Below are positions 8,792 through 17,426 of a stretch of DNA of 64,000 nucleotides, in pieces (position 1 is the stretch's first letter; each line of letters opens with the position of its first letter). The notes under the pieces are model-generated. The model saw only the letters and a program-made list of their open reading frames with translations. It did not search any database and was not told the DNA's origin. A program made the position numbers and the translations under genes. The DNA lies in NCBI GenBank assembly GCA_964567545.1, contig CAZMNB010000001.1, forward strand, positions 1 through 64,000. Direction: 5' to 3'. The stretch comes from UBA7398 sp964567545 (GTDB taxonomy: Bacteria; Actinomycetota; Actinomycetes; Nanopelagicales; Nanopelagicaceae).

Positions 8792-9700
8792 GTGAGCCCC
8801 GAATCTGAATCTGCCGCTGCGCAATTAGAACCGACCGCTGGCGCAACCACCTTCTCTGGCGAAGGAAGAGTCGCTGGGTTCTCGGTTCACCTCGCAAATT
8901 TTGATGGTCCATTCGACTTACTCTTACAGCTCATTTCACGCCACCGCATGGATATTAGCGAAGTTGCGTTAGCAACCGTAACTGATGAGTTCATCAACTT
9001 TATGAGGGCGTTAGATGAGACTGAAACGGGTTGGAAATTGGACCACGCCACCGAGTTCGTGGTGGTTGCAGCCACGCTCTTAGACCTCAAAGCCGCCAGA
9101 TTATTGCCTTCAGGTGAGGTTGAAGATGAAGATGATCTGGCTCTATTAGAAGCACGCGATTTATTGTTTGCGAGATTGCTGCAATATCGGGCATTTAAGG
9201 AGATCGCCTCAATATTCGCTTTCCGGATTTCGGCGGAGGAGCGGACTTTTGCTCGGGTAGTAGCCATGGAACCCTCGTTTGCGGCCTTACTCCCAGAGGT
9301 GTTGATCGGTGTTGGTCCGGAGCGCTTTGCGGCAATAGCAAATAGAGTTCTAACCCCAAAAACCGTTGCGACCCTCTCGGTGGAACACCTACACCTACCG
9401 CTAGTTAGCGTGGCAGCCGAAGCCTTGAAAGTGGTAGATCAGTTACGGCGACATAAATCGCAGACTTTTCGATCCTTGGTCCTTGATGCTGAATCGACCC
9501 TGGTTGTTGTGGCTCGCTTTTTAGCCCTGTTGGAGCTTTACCGTGAAGGGGTAGTTCGATTTGAGCAGGTAATCTCCTTAGGAGAGCTCCAAATCATCTG
9601 GATTGGGGCAGAATCAGGTGATATTCAAGTAAGTGACGAATTTGACGTATCTCCGCAGATAATCGACGGAGAAATCCAGATACCAAGCGAGGAAGAATAG
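8792..9700 (+). CDS. scpA: ScpA, kleisin subunit of the SMC condensin
   Basis: Segregation and condensation protein A, the kleisin that bridges the SMC heads. The family motif FSVHLANFDGPFDLLLQLI is near residues 30-50, followed by the helical DISEVALATVTDEFI region and an acidic linker; the C-terminal winged helix includes VVARFLALLELYREGVVRFEQ. I use GTG 8792 (302 residues), because conserved sequence starts soon after it and a leaderless -10 box precedes it. scpB follows after 18 bases. Confidence 0.9.
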   Translation: MSPESESAAAQLEPTAGATTFSGEGRVAGFSVHLANFDGPFDLLLQLISRHRMDISEVALATVTDEFINFMRALDETETGWKLDHATEFVVVAATLLDLKAARLLPSGEVEDEDDLALLEARDLLFARLLQYRAFKEIASIFAFRISAEERTFARVVAMEPSFAALLPEVLIGVGPERFAAIANRVLTPKTVATLSVEHLHLPLVSVAAEALKVVDQLRRHKSQTFRSLVLDAESTLVVVARFLALLELYREGVVRFEQVISLGELQIIWIGAESGDIQVSDEFDVSPQIIDGEIQIPSEEE

Positions 9701-9718
9701 TGAAAGCGAAAGGTTCAG

Positions 9719-10276
9719 ATGTCTAATTCAGAGGTTGAACGTTCTATAGAAGCAATTCTTATCGTGGTGGACGAACCAGTATCCGAGGTTATTTTGGCGC
9801 AAATAATTGAATCACCCACTGAGCAGATCCTGGAAGCGTTACATACTTTACAGAATCGGTATGAAAGCGAATTCCGTGGATTTCAATTACGGCAAGTTTC
9901 AGGCGGTTGGCGGTTTTATAGCCATCCTGATCTAGCCCCGCTCGTTGAAAAATTTGTATTAGATGGCCAACAGGCGAAGTTGACCCAAGCGGCGTTGGAA
10001 ACATTGGCAGTGATTGCGTACCGGCAGCCAATCTCGCGGGCACGGGTTTCAGCAATCCGCGGGGTAAACGTTGAGGCTGTGATGAAGACTTTAGTGACGA
10101 GAGGCTTGGTAGAAGAGAGTGGTATTGAACATGAAACCGGAGCGATTTTATATAGAACCACCTCATTCTTTCTGGAGAGATTGGGTTTAAATGCAGTTTC
10201 AGACCTACCTGCACTAGCTCCATTCTTACCTGATATCGATGGACTCGATGAGGTGATTGCTTCACTGACCGACTAG
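9719..10276 (+). CDS. scpB: ScpB, condensin accessory protein
   Basis: A 185-residue tandem winged-helix protein that dimerises and binds ScpA in the Smc-ScpAB complex. Family features are SIEAILIVVDEPVSEVILAQ at the start and the second winged helix LAVIAYRQPISRARVSAIRG near residue 95, then GLVEESG. Normal length. It sits between scpA and the pseudouridine synthase gene, as in most Gram-positive bacteria. Confidence 0.93.
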   Translation: MSNSEVERSIEAILIVVDEPVSEVILAQIIESPTEQILEALHTLQNRYESEFRGFQLRQVSGGWRFYSHPDLAPLVEKFVLDGQQAKLTQAALETLAVIAYRQPISRARVSAIRGVNVEAVMKTLVTRGLVEESGIEHETGAILYRTTSFFLERLGLNAVSDLPALAPFLPDIDGLDEVIASLTD

Positions 10277-10285
10277 AGTCGGGGG

Positions 10286-11008
10286 ATGATTTTAGTCCGA
10301 TTGCAGAAAGTTTTAGCCGATGCGGGTGTCGCCAGCAGACGCGCTTCTGAAGAATTGATTTTGGGTGGGCGCGTAATGGTTGATGGGCGGGTAATTCGCG
10401 AACTTGGAACGAAAATAGATCCGATAAACTCTCTAGTTCAAGTAGATGGTGAAGCAATAAAGCGGGTAATCATCAAGTCTTACATTGCGTTCAATAAACC
10501 AGTAGGAGTTTTGTCCACCATGTCAGACCCGGAAGGTCGACCGTCTTTGGGAGATTTCTTTTCAGGCCGGAATGAGCGCCTTTTCCATGTTGGTCGTCTC
10601 GACAAGGAAAGTGAAGGTTTGCTACTTCTTACCAACGATGGCGAGTTAACCCATCAAAGCACCCACCCTTCATTTGGAGTGGAAAAAACCTATTTTGTAG
10701 AGATCCTCTCGCCAATTTCTAAGGAACAGATAAATGAATTAAGAGGCGGAATTCGATTAGAAGATGGCCTGGCTCGGCCGCTAAAGGTCGAAGCGGTTCC
10801 TGGACAAAATTGGGCACGCGTTGTGATCCACGAAGGCAGGAATCAGATTGTGCGAAGAATGTTTGATGAGCTAGGTCAACCTGTTCAAAGATTAGTTCGG
10901 TTAGCGTTCGGCCCCATCCTTCTCGGCGAATTACCCGTGGGGAAGTGGCGTGAGCTCAATATCGCTGAAGTAATTAGCCTGCAAAAAGCTATAGCAATAA
11001 AACAATAA
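10286..11008 (+). CDS. rluB: RluB/RsuA-family rRNA pseudouridine synthase
   Basis: A 240-residue pseudouridine synthase. An N-terminal S4 domain (RLQKVLADAGVASRRASEELI) is followed by the catalytic domain with the aspartate motif GRLDKESEGLLLLTNDG near residue 105-120 and the C-terminal VHEGRNQIVRRMFDELG-like signature. Probably modifies 23S rRNA U2605-equivalent; RluB versus RsuA cannot be separated by eye. A GGGGG run lies just before the ATG. The gene ends before an unusually AT-rich spacer. Confidence 0.88.
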   Translation: MILVRLQKVLADAGVASRRASEELILGGRVMVDGRVIRELGTKIDPINSLVQVDGEAIKRVIIKSYIAFNKPVGVLSTMSDPEGRPSLGDFFSGRNERLFHVGRLDKESEGLLLLTNDGELTHQSTHPSFGVEKTYFVEILSPISKEQINELRGGIRLEDGLARPLKVEAVPGQNWARVVIHEGRNQIVRRMFDELGQPVQRLVRLAFGPILLGELPVGKWRELNIAEVISLQKAIAIKQ

Positions 11009-11252
11009 ATGGTTTTTTGCTAATATCGTTTTATCGCTTTATCTATTTTATGGAATCAGTTTATTATCTCTTTATCTACATTATAAGCCTGTCAAAATTC
11101 CAAAGAAACTATAAATCGACATTTTGGTATTATGAGCACTGCTCAGGCAACCTTTCGCCTAATCAGGCAGATATTAATTTATTGCCTTATTTACATATAG
11201 TTTTTTTCTTTTGGTAAAAACTTAGAGCTCTCTGTTACAGGTACCATTAGCC
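11009..11252 (+). other. AT-rich 244-bp spacer before aroH-tyrA, possible leader
   Basis: The longest gene-free stretch of the left half and clearly more AT-rich than its neighbours. One open frame (TTG 11017 to TAA 11217) encodes 66 residues of which about 20 are Phe, Tyr or Trp, ending HIVFFFW. Short alternating blocks AGGC-GCCT-AGGC-GCCT (about 11142-11185) can pair in two exclusive ways, followed by a T-rich run. As the genes downstream make tyrosine and phenylalanine precursors, this could be a leader-peptide attenuator; AT-rich DNA would also give Phe and Tyr codons by chance. No convincing ribosome site or terminator is seen. Confidence 0.3.
11242..11252 (+). promoter_or_regulatory. 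Leaderless-type -10 box for aroH
   Basis: TACCAT at 11242-11247 followed by five bases and ATG at 11253. No Shine-Dalgarno precedes the ATG. Confidence 0.45.
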
Positions 11253-11615
11253 ATGGAAATTAGGGCGATTCGTGGCGCGGTTCAGATTGCGGTCGATTCA
11301 AAAGAGGCCATGCGGACCGGGGTCCAAGAATTAATCGCAAAAATCCTGGCTGAAAATAGCCTAGCGATTGAGGATTTAATATCGATTTTTTTCACGGCCA
11401 CTCCTGATTTGATTAGCGATTTCCCAGCGGCAAGTGCCAGAGGGTTGGGTTTAGATGCAATACCGTTGATCTGCGCGGTTGAGATTGCAGTCCCAGGGGC
11501 GCTACCTCGGACTATTCGTGCCTTAGTCCATTGTCGAAGTTCGCTCTCGCATCGGGAAATTAGACATATTTACCTTGGTGGCGCGGCTTCGCTCCGCCAA
11601 GATTTAGCTCAATAA
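11253..11615 (+). CDS. aroH: Chorismate mutase, AroH class
   Basis: A 120-residue monofunctional chorismate mutase of the Bacillus AroH fold (trimeric alpha/beta), converting chorismate to prephenate. Conserved features are IRAIRGAVQI at the start (active-site Arg), an ATPDL-type loop near residue 49, and PLICAVEIAVPGALPRTIR near 70-90 carrying the Cys, Glu and Arg of the active site. Full length for the class. tyrA follows after 11 bases, so the two consecutive steps toward tyrosine are adjacent. Confidence 0.92.
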   Translation: MEIRAIRGAVQIAVDSKEAMRTGVQELIAKILAENSLAIEDLISIFFTATPDLISDFPAASARGLGLDAIPLICAVEIAVPGALPRTIRALVHCRSSLSHREIRHIYLGGAASLRQDLAQ

Positions 11616-11626
11616 GTAGCGAAAAT

Positions 11627-12694
11627 ATGGAGCAATTACCCAGAGTCAAAATCCAAGGTGCCGGTTTAATTGGTACATCTTGCGCCTTGGCCCTTAAAAG
11701 TCGTGGTTACGATGTTTCAATTTTCGACGAAAATGGTTCCGCGCAAGCGCTGGCACGTGATCTAATTGATCAACCGAATGACAGTTCTTTAACGGAATTT
11801 GAGGTAGTGATCGTTGCGGTACCAGTTTCGCAAACATTCACCGTCATTAAATCCGAATATTCTATGAACCCTAGGTCAATACTTATGGATGTTGGCAGCA
11901 CAAAGCGCGAACTTCAACTTGAAGTTGATAGTTTATCGGATATTTCTTCGCATTTTATTGGCACTCACCCAATGGCAGGTCGTGAAGTTAGTGGAGCGCA
12001 AAGCGCTCGTGCAGATCTATTTATGGGTAGAGCGTGGATCATAACTCCATCGAAGATCTGCTCGCCCGAAACTGTCGCCACAGCTTCAAAGATTATCGAA
12101 GCGTGTGGCGCAAAGGTATACGCGATGACGCCAGCTGAGCATGATGAGCTGTTAGCTCAAATATCACATCTACCGCAAATTTTAAGTTCGATTTTGGCTG
12201 GAGAGCTTTTGACTCTTTCGGAAGAGAGTTTAAATTTGGCTGGCCAAGGATTGCGAGATACCACCCGGTTAGCCGATTCCAGCGCCGACCTTTGGTTGGA
12301 CATTTTGGATAGTAATCGTCAATTTATTGATGTTCAATTGAAAAGTTTTGGATCAAGAATTGACCAGCTCCGCGACGCCTTAATAAATCGCAATCGGACG
12401 GAGCTAGTTGATATCTTTAAAAAAGGAAATTTGGGCAGATCTCAAATATCTGGAAAACATGGAGCAAAAGCCCGTAGTTACACCAACATATCGGTTGTGA
12501 TTACGGATAAACCTGGACAGTTGGGTGCGCTATTTTCTGAATGTGCGGATGCGAATGTAAACGTTGAGGATCTCAGTATCGAACATTCGCCTGGCCAATT
12601 TACTGGTTTAATAACTTTAGCGCTTTCCGAAAGCGATGCAAAGAAACTCGAAGCGCATTTGCGCGCAAAGAGTTGGAAGGTACATAGAACGTGA
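11627..12694 (+). CDS. tyrA: Prephenate dehydrogenase with ACT domain
   Basis: A 355-residue NAD(P)-dependent prephenate dehydrogenase. The nucleotide-binding motif is GAGLIGTSCALAL at residues 11-23, the conserved HPMAGREVSGAQSA loop lies near 115-130, and the C-terminal ACT domain (ISVVITDKPGQLGALFSECA) starts near 285, suggesting feedback control by tyrosine. Together with aroH it gives 4-hydroxyphenylpyruvate. It overlaps the cmk-der start by four bases (GTGA). Confidence 0.93.
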   Translation: MEQLPRVKIQGAGLIGTSCALALKSRGYDVSIFDENGSAQALARDLIDQPNDSSLTEFEVVIVAVPVSQTFTVIKSEYSMNPRSILMDVGSTKRELQLEVDSLSDISSHFIGTHPMAGREVSGAQSARADLFMGRAWIITPSKICSPETVATASKIIEACGAKVYAMTPAEHDELLAQISHLPQILSSILAGELLTLSEESLNLAGQGLRDTTRLADSSADLWLDILDSNRQFIDVQLKSFGSRIDQLRDALINRNRTELVDIFKKGNLGRSQISGKHGAKARSYTNISVVITDKPGQLGALFSECADANVNVEDLSIEHSPGQFTGLITLALSESDAKKLEAHLRAKSWKVHRT

Positions 12695-14673
12695 AACCAA
12701 TAGTGCTTGCGATTGATGGTCCGAGCGGGGCAGGGAAATCCAGCACTTCAAAGGCATTGGCAATTAGAGCTGGATGGTCTTATTTAGATACTGGCGCACT
12801 CTATCGCGCGGTTACTTGGTTGGCGCTTGAGAAGAATATTGTGGAGGAAACGGCATTACGCGATATCTTGAATGTTACTTCAATAGTTTTTAGAACTAAT
12901 CCGAATTCCCCAGAAGTGATTTGTGGTGGCGTTGACATCACAAATGCAATTAGAGATCCGCGAATAACTGAGCGCGTTTCCGAAATCAGCGCAATGCCTG
13001 AAATTCGAAAAGTTTTACTGGAATTGCAAAGGAAAATGATAGAAACTGCAAAAATTGGGATTGTTGTTGAAGGCAGAGATATCGGTACAGTGGTTTGCCC
13101 GGATGCTGAATTAAAGATTTATCTACATGCTGACATTGCTGCCCGAGCTCAACGCCGAGAACGTGAATTGATTGAAAGTAATATGGTTAAAAAAATAGGT
13201 AATACTGATGAAGTTGCCGCTTCACTACAATCGCGCGATTTGATTGATTCTACGCGGAAGATTTCGCCGCTCATGCAATCTAGCGAAGCGGTGGATCTCG
13301 ATTCAACAAATCTAAACTTGGATGAAACCGTAACAAAAATTTGGAGTTTATTGCAAGATCGAAATTTATTGGGGCTCCCAGTTATAGCGGTAATTGGTAG
13401 ACCAAATGTTGGTAAATCAACTTTAATAAATAGATTCATCGGAACTCGCGAAGCAATAATTGAAGATAACCCAGGAGTAACCAGGGATCGAGTTTCTTAT
13501 GAAGCTGAATGGAATGGTCGTCGTTTTGTAATAACAGATACGGGCGGTTGGGAATCAACACCGGAGGGAATTGCAGTGAAGATAACTGCGGCTGCCGAAG
13601 ATGCGATTGCCCAGTGCGATATGGTGCTATTTGTTGTAGATGGGCAAGTTGGCGCAGTAGATGAAGACGATGCGTTAGTGACGGTTCTGCGTAAGAGTAA
13701 AAAGAAAATTATGCTAGTTGCCAATAAAATTGATAATGAAAAAGATGAAGCTTATGCATATGGATTGTGGAATTTAGGACTTGGGGAACCACATTTTGTC
13801 TCAGCACTACACGGTCGAGGCAGCGGTGATCTTTTAGATATTTTAGTTGCCAAGTTGCCTGAAGTTGGTCAGAGTCAGATCGATGATGGATACCGTCGGG
13901 TTGCAATTGTGGGTCGCCCAAATGTTGGAAAATCTTCACTTCTTAACGCGTTAGCAGGATCTCAACGTGCACTTGTTGATGATGCAGAAGGCACTACGAG
14001 AGATCCAATCGATGAACTTATAGAACTTGGCGATCGCACCTGGAGGTTTATCGATACCGCTGGATTGCGTAGACGAGCACATCAGGCTTCTGGAACTGAT
14101 TACTACGCAATGCTTAGAACAGAGAGAGCAATAGATAGCGCCGAGATCGTAGTAATGATGATTGATGCTTCAGTACCAATCACCGAACAGGATTTACGGA
14201 TAATCACAATGGTTGAACAATCCGGAAAAGCACTTGTGATTGGAATGAATAAATGGGATTTGGTGGACGAAGACCGCAGAGTTGTATTAGATAAAGAAAT
14301 TGATAGAAATTTTGATCAAGTGGAATGGGCTGAACGCGTAAACCTGGCTGCGAAAACCGGATGGCATAAAGATCGGCTACCAATTGCGCTAGAACGCGCT
14401 CTGGAGAGTTGGGAAAAACGTATCCCAACGGCAAAGTTAAACGCCTTTCTTGGGACGATGGTTGGCAGCACGCCTCCTCCAGTTCGAGGTGGAAAACAAC
14501 CGAAAATTCTTTTTGCTACTCAAGCCGGGATTGAGCCGCCTAAGTTTGTTATTTTCGCGACCGATTTCTTAGAAGCTTCTTACCGCCGCTTCATAGAGCG
14601 TAGATTGCGGGAAGAATTCGGCTTTCCGGGGACGCCGGTACAGGTTGCGGTTCGAGTTCGGGATCGTGAGTAG
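12691..14673 (+). CDS. cmk-der: Fused cytidylate kinase and GTPase Der
   Basis: A 660-residue bifunctional protein. Residues 1 to about 222 are cytidylate kinase (P-loop DGPSGAGKSS, YLDTGALYRAVTW, GRDIGTVVCPDA), phosphorylating CMP/dCMP. From about 228 it is Der/EngA, the 50S assembly GTPase, with two G domains (GRPNVGKST near 236 and GRPNVGKSS near 409, DTGGW, DTAGLR, NKID and NKWD motifs) and a KH-like C-terminal domain. There is no internal stop and the two parts read in one frame. The same fusion is known in other actinobacteria (for example bifidobacteria). GTG start overlaps tyrA. Confidence 0.94.
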   Translation: MKPIVLAIDGPSGAGKSSTSKALAIRAGWSYLDTGALYRAVTWLALEKNIVEETALRDILNVTSIVFRTNPNSPEVICGGVDITNAIRDPRITERVSEISAMPEIRKVLLELQRKMIETAKIGIVVEGRDIGTVVCPDAELKIYLHADIAARAQRRERELIESNMVKKIGNTDEVAASLQSRDLIDSTRKISPLMQSSEAVDLDSTNLNLDETVTKIWSLLQDRNLLGLPVIAVIGRPNVGKSTLINRFIGTREAIIEDNPGVTRDRVSYEAEWNGRRFVITDTGGWESTPEGIAVKITAAAEDAIAQCDMVLFVVDGQVGAVDEDDALVTVLRKSKKKIMLVANKIDNEKDEAYAYGLWNLGLGEPHFVSALHGRGSGDLLDILVAKLPEVGQSQIDDGYRRVAIVGRPNVGKSSLLNALAGSQRALVDDAEGTTRDPIDELIELGDRTWRFIDTAGLRRRAHQASGTDYYAMLRTERAIDSAEIVVMMIDASVPITEQDLRIITMVEQSGKALVIGMNKWDLVDEDRRVVLDKEIDRNFDQVEWAERVNLAAKTGWHKDRLPIALERALESWEKRIPTAKLNAFLGTMVGSTPPPVRGGKQPKILFATQAGIEPPKFVIFATDFLEASYRRFIERRLREEFGFPGTPVQVAVRVRDRE

Positions 14674-14682
14674 CTTAAAATT
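14671..14682 (+). promoter_or_regulatory. Leaderless-type -10 box for the phosphatidyltransferase
   Basis: TAGCTT at 14671-14676 followed by six bases and ATG at 14683. The box overlaps the stop codon of cmk-der. Confidence 0.55.
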
Positions 14683-15255
14683 ATGACTAAGCGCGAGATT
14701 TTAACGCTTCCTAATTTACTTTCAATTGCCAGAGGCTGTGGAATTCCATTGTTCTTATGGTTGATTCTAGATTTAGATGAACCGGTATGGGGAATTTTTG
14801 TTTTAGCCATCGCTGGGATAACCGATTACTTAGATGGCAAGATCGCTCGCGCTTGGAAGCAAGAAAGTCGATTAGGGGAGTTGTTGGATCCCGCTGTTGA
14901 TCGTCTTTATATAGTTGCATCGCTAATTACGTTATACATTAAAGATGCGATACCACTTTGGATGTTAATAGTACTTTTTGGTCGAGATCTCTACCTTGGT
15001 CTACTTTTACTGGTACTGCGCCGATTCGGTGTGGCACCTTTTAAAGTCACCTACCTTGGTAAAGCTGCCACGTTCAACCTTCTTTATGCGTTCCCAATCC
15101 TGTTATTGATAAAGGAAAGTTCTGGAATTGTCTCGGATTTGGCATTTGTCTTCGGTTGGAGTTTCTCGGCCTGGGGGATCGCGTTATATCTTTTAACCGC
15201 TATCCAATATTCCATGGCTGGTGTAAGAGAGGCGGTCGCTGGAAAGAAGAGGTAG
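14683..15255 (+). CDS. pgsA: CDP-alcohol phosphatidyltransferase
   Basis: A 190-residue integral membrane enzyme of the CDP-alcohol phosphotransferase family. The diagnostic D-G-x2-A-R-x8-G-x3-D-x3-D signature is complete near residues 49-70 (YLDGKIARAWKQESRLGELL then DPAVD). About five to six hydrophobic segments follow. A cardiolipin or phosphatidylglycerophosphate synthase role is most likely, since this gene occupies the pgsA2 place upstream of gcvH-garA in mycobacteria; the exact alcohol acceptor is not settled by sequence alone. Confidence 0.85.
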   Translation: MTKREILTLPNLLSIARGCGIPLFLWLILDLDEPVWGIFVLAIAGITDYLDGKIARAWKQESRLGELLDPAVDRLYIVASLITLYIKDAIPLWMLIVLFGRDLYLGLLLLVLRRFGVAPFKVTYLGKAATFNLLYAFPILLLIKESSGIVSDLAFVFGWSFSAWGIALYLLTAIQYSMAGVREAVAGKKR

Positions 15256-15264
15256 TATCTCGCT
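15253..15264 (+). promoter_or_regulatory. Leaderless-type -10 box for gcvH
   Basis: TAGTAT at 15253-15258, six bases, then ATG at 15265. TAGTAT overlaps the stop of the preceding gene. Confidence 0.6.
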
Positions 15265-15651
15265 ATGTCTTTAATTCCAAACAATTTGCGGTACACGAAA
15301 GAACATGAATGGGTCTCGACAACAGACCGCGCTGGTATTGTAAAAATCGGAATTACTGATTTTGCACAGAGCGCACTTGGCGACATTGTTTATATTCAAA
15401 CTCCAAAAATTGGAGAGGCCTTGATTGCTGACCAAATTTGCGGTGAAGTGGAATCAACCAAGAGCGTTTCAGAGATTTATGCGCCAATTTCGGGCGTAAT
15501 TGCGAGCGTAAATGAAGCGCTTAACCAGAATCCGGAATTAATGAATAGCGATTGCTATGGGCTGGGCTGGATTGCTGAAGTTGAAGTTGCAGATATTTCC
15601 GTTATCGAAAAGTTACTTTCAGCCGAGGAATATCAAACTCTCACGGCTTGA
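15265..15651 (+). CDS. gcvH: Glycine cleavage system H protein
   Basis: A 128-residue lipoyl carrier of the glycine cleavage complex. The lipoylated lysine lies in CGEVESTKSVSEIYAP near residue 65; the start (YTKEHEW) and the tail (LSAEEYQTL) are family-typical. gcvP lies 2.5 kb downstream in the same direction, separated by garA, ftsR, DUF151 and merR, the standard actinobacterial order. gcvT is not in the window. Confidence 0.96.
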   Translation: MSLIPNNLRYTKEHEWVSTTDRAGIVKIGITDFAQSALGDIVYIQTPKIGEALIADQICGEVESTKSVSEIYAPISGVIASVNEALNQNPELMNSDCYGLGWIAEVEVADISVIEKLLSAEEYQTLTA

Positions 15652-15675
15652 CCTATCCGCTCACTCTCAATAGTG

Positions 15676-15716
15676 TCAGCCTCAACATTAGGCTGAGGAA
15701 TCTCGGTCTTTGAGAT
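15676..15716 (+). promoter_or_regulatory. Double dyad upstream of garA-ftsR, candidate MerR operator
   Basis: TCAGCCT (15676-15682) and AGGCTGA (15690-15696) form a perfect 7+7 dyad with a 7-base centre; ATCTC (15700-15704) and GAGAT (15712-15716) form a second one. The first contains a CCTCAAC half-site, like the CCTCTAC half-sites before the downstream merR gene. They could be operators for the neighbouring MerR proteins or RNA hairpins after gcvH. Confidence 0.4.
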
Positions 15717-15740
15717 GCGATTTAATTTTTGGAGGGTCTT

Positions 15741-16205
15741 GTGAGCGCTACTGCGGAAGATCCTAAGAGTGATTTAACTACAACGATCAATCTCTCGTCA
15801 TTGAAATCACTATCTCCGCATGTAACTGCGATTATGGAGTCGCTTTCGGAAGAAGAACGTTCAGTTTTAGCAAAACTACCAATTGGTTCTGCGATGCTTT
15901 TGGTGGTCTCGGGTCCGGGTCGCGGATCCAGGTTTTTATTAAATGTTGGCACAACTCGGATTGGTCGTTCCCCAGAAGCCGATATATTTCTAGATGATAT
16001 TACGGTTTCGCGATCGCATGCAGTTGTAGAACATTCCGTTGGAAGTAGTTACCTAGTTAGAGACGTTGGCAGTTTAAATGGAACTTATGTTGATGGTTTA
16101 GTATCGAATGAAAAAGTCTTAGTAAACGGCAGTGAATTGCATATTGGCAAATTCAAATTGATTTTTTTTATAAACGAAAACAGTTCTTTTCCAAACCGTA
16201 AATAA
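15741..16205 (+). CDS. garA: GarA/OdhI-type FHA regulator
   Basis: A 154-residue FHA protein. The N-terminal segment has a Thr cluster (DLTTTINL near residues 10-17), where serine/threonine kinases phosphorylate GarA/OdhI; the FHA domain fills about residues 60-145 with GTTRIGRSPEADIFLDD, the SRSHA loop and SLNGTYVDG. In relatives the unphosphorylated form inhibits 2-oxoglutarate dehydrogenase and glutamate dehydrogenase. The GTG at 15741 has a strong GGAGGG ribosome site 4 bases upstream, which decides the start over an in-frame TTG at 15729. Confidence 0.88.
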   Translation: MSATAEDPKSDLTTTINLSSLKSLSPHVTAIMESLSEEERSVLAKLPIGSAMLLVVSGPGRGSRFLLNVGTTRIGRSPEADIFLDDITVSRSHAVVEHSVGSSYLVRDVGSLNGTYVDGLVSNEKVLVNGSELHIGKFKLIFFINENSSFPNRK

Positions 16206-16219
16206 CAGGGGAGTAAGTA

Positions 16220-16933
16220 ATGGGCGTACCAGCTAGAGCTTATTTGAGCATTGGTGAAGTTTTAGGAAAACTACGTGCCGATTTTCCAGATGTATCAATT
16301 TCTAAAATTCGATTTCTTGAAGCCGAAGGTTTAATCGAACCGCAACGAACTCCTTCGGGTTACCGAAAATTTACCTCAGTTGATTTAGATCGGTTGCGAT
16401 ATGTGCTATTCGCACAGCGCGATCAATATTTACCTCTCAAAGTAATTAAAGAGAATTTGGATTCACTGGATAGAGGTTTGCAGCCTGCAACTAGCGCTAA
16501 TTCACCCGCGGCACCTCGGTTAGCAACAATAGATGGCGGATTAGCGCCAAGCGCATTTGTTGAACAAGGAGATTTAAGGTTATCCAGAGCTGAACTAATT
16601 TCATCAAGTGGTGTAACCGAAGCCCAATTAATCGAATTGGAGTCATATGGGTTGGTTGCTATGAAAGGACGTTTCTATGATGCAGATGCCTTGGCTGTCG
16701 CAAAGGTGGTCGCAGAAATGGCTGCCTTTGGAATTGAAAGCCGACATTTAAGAGCGTTTAAGACCGCAGCAGATCGCGAAGTTGGCCTTGTTGAACAAGT
16801 GATAACACCGTTATTGCGACAGAAGAACACTGAGTCAAAAGCAAGAGCTGAAGAAGTTCAACGTGAATTAGCCTCACTATCGGTGCGGCTACATGCCGCT
16901 TTAGTCCGCACCGGACTACACCGCAGTAAATAA
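16220..16933 (+). CDS. ftsR: FtsR-like MerR-family regulator
   Basis: A 237-residue MerR-family protein equivalent in position to Rv1828/FtsR, an activator of ftsZ in corynebacteria. The winged-helix DNA-binding part is at about residues 8-75 (LSIGEVLGKLRADFPDVSIS, KIRFLEAEGLIEPQRTPSGY), a linker follows, and a second helical region at 115-235 resembles a dimerisation/effector part. GGGGAG ribosome site before ATG. It lies between garA and the DUF151 gene. Confidence 0.87.
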   Translation: MGVPARAYLSIGEVLGKLRADFPDVSISKIRFLEAEGLIEPQRTPSGYRKFTSVDLDRLRYVLFAQRDQYLPLKVIKENLDSLDRGLQPATSANSPAAPRLATIDGGLAPSAFVEQGDLRLSRAELISSSGVTEAQLIELESYGLVAMKGRFYDADALAVAKVVAEMAAFGIESRHLRAFKTAADREVGLVEQVITPLLRQKNTESKARAEEVQRELASLSVRLHAALVRTGLHRSK

Positions 16934-16954
16934 AGTTATCTAAACCGAGTAATT

Positions 16955-17425
16955 ATGGATTTTCATGCAATAGATGTCATCGGAGTTAGGGTAGAGATGC
17001 CCTCCAACCAGCCGATAGTTTTATTGAAGGAGATTGGTGGCGTCAGATATCTACCAATCTGGGTTGGCGCAGTTGAAGCTACTGCGATTGCTTTTGCACA
17101 ACAGGGGGTTACGCCGCCAAGACCCTTAACGCACGATTTGATTAAAGATCTATTAAGCGCCATTGGAAGCGATATCGATTCAATCCATCTAACCGATATT
17201 AAGGATGGAATTTTTTACGCCGCGATTAATCTTAAAGGCGGAGCCAAAGTGTCAGCTCGCCCGAGTGATGCAATCGCAATCGCGCTCCGTACGGGTTCGC
17301 CAATTTTAGCTAGCGAAGAACTCTTGACCGAAGCCGGGATTGAAATTCCAGATCAAGCCGAAGATGAAGTGGAGAAATTCAAAGAGTTCCTAGATCAGAT
17401 CAATCCCGAGGATTTCGTTGGTTAA
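16955..17425 (+). CDS. DUF151 / bifunctional nuclease-family protein
   Basis: A 156-residue protein of the DUF151 (bifunctional nuclease, Rv1829-like) family. Features are GVRVEMPSNQPIVLLKEIGG, YLPIWVGAVEATAIAFAQQG and the AKVSARPSDAIAIALRTG motif near residues 100-115, with an acidic C-terminal tail. Some plant and bacterial members show RNase/DNase activity; whether this one does is unknown. Its place between the two MerR genes is conserved. Confidence 0.88.
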   Translation: MDFHAIDVIGVRVEMPSNQPIVLLKEIGGVRYLPIWVGAVEATAIAFAQQGVTPPRPLTHDLIKDLLSAIGSDIDSIHLTDIKDGIFYAAINLKGGAKVSARPSDAIAIALRTGSPILASEELLTEAGIEIPDQAEDEVEKFKEFLDQINPEDFVG

Positions 17426-17426
17426 A

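Noticed and set aside
11017..11217. A normal 66-residue membrane protein
   Set aside because: No ribosome site, TTG start, AT-driven composition; kept only as a speculative leader.
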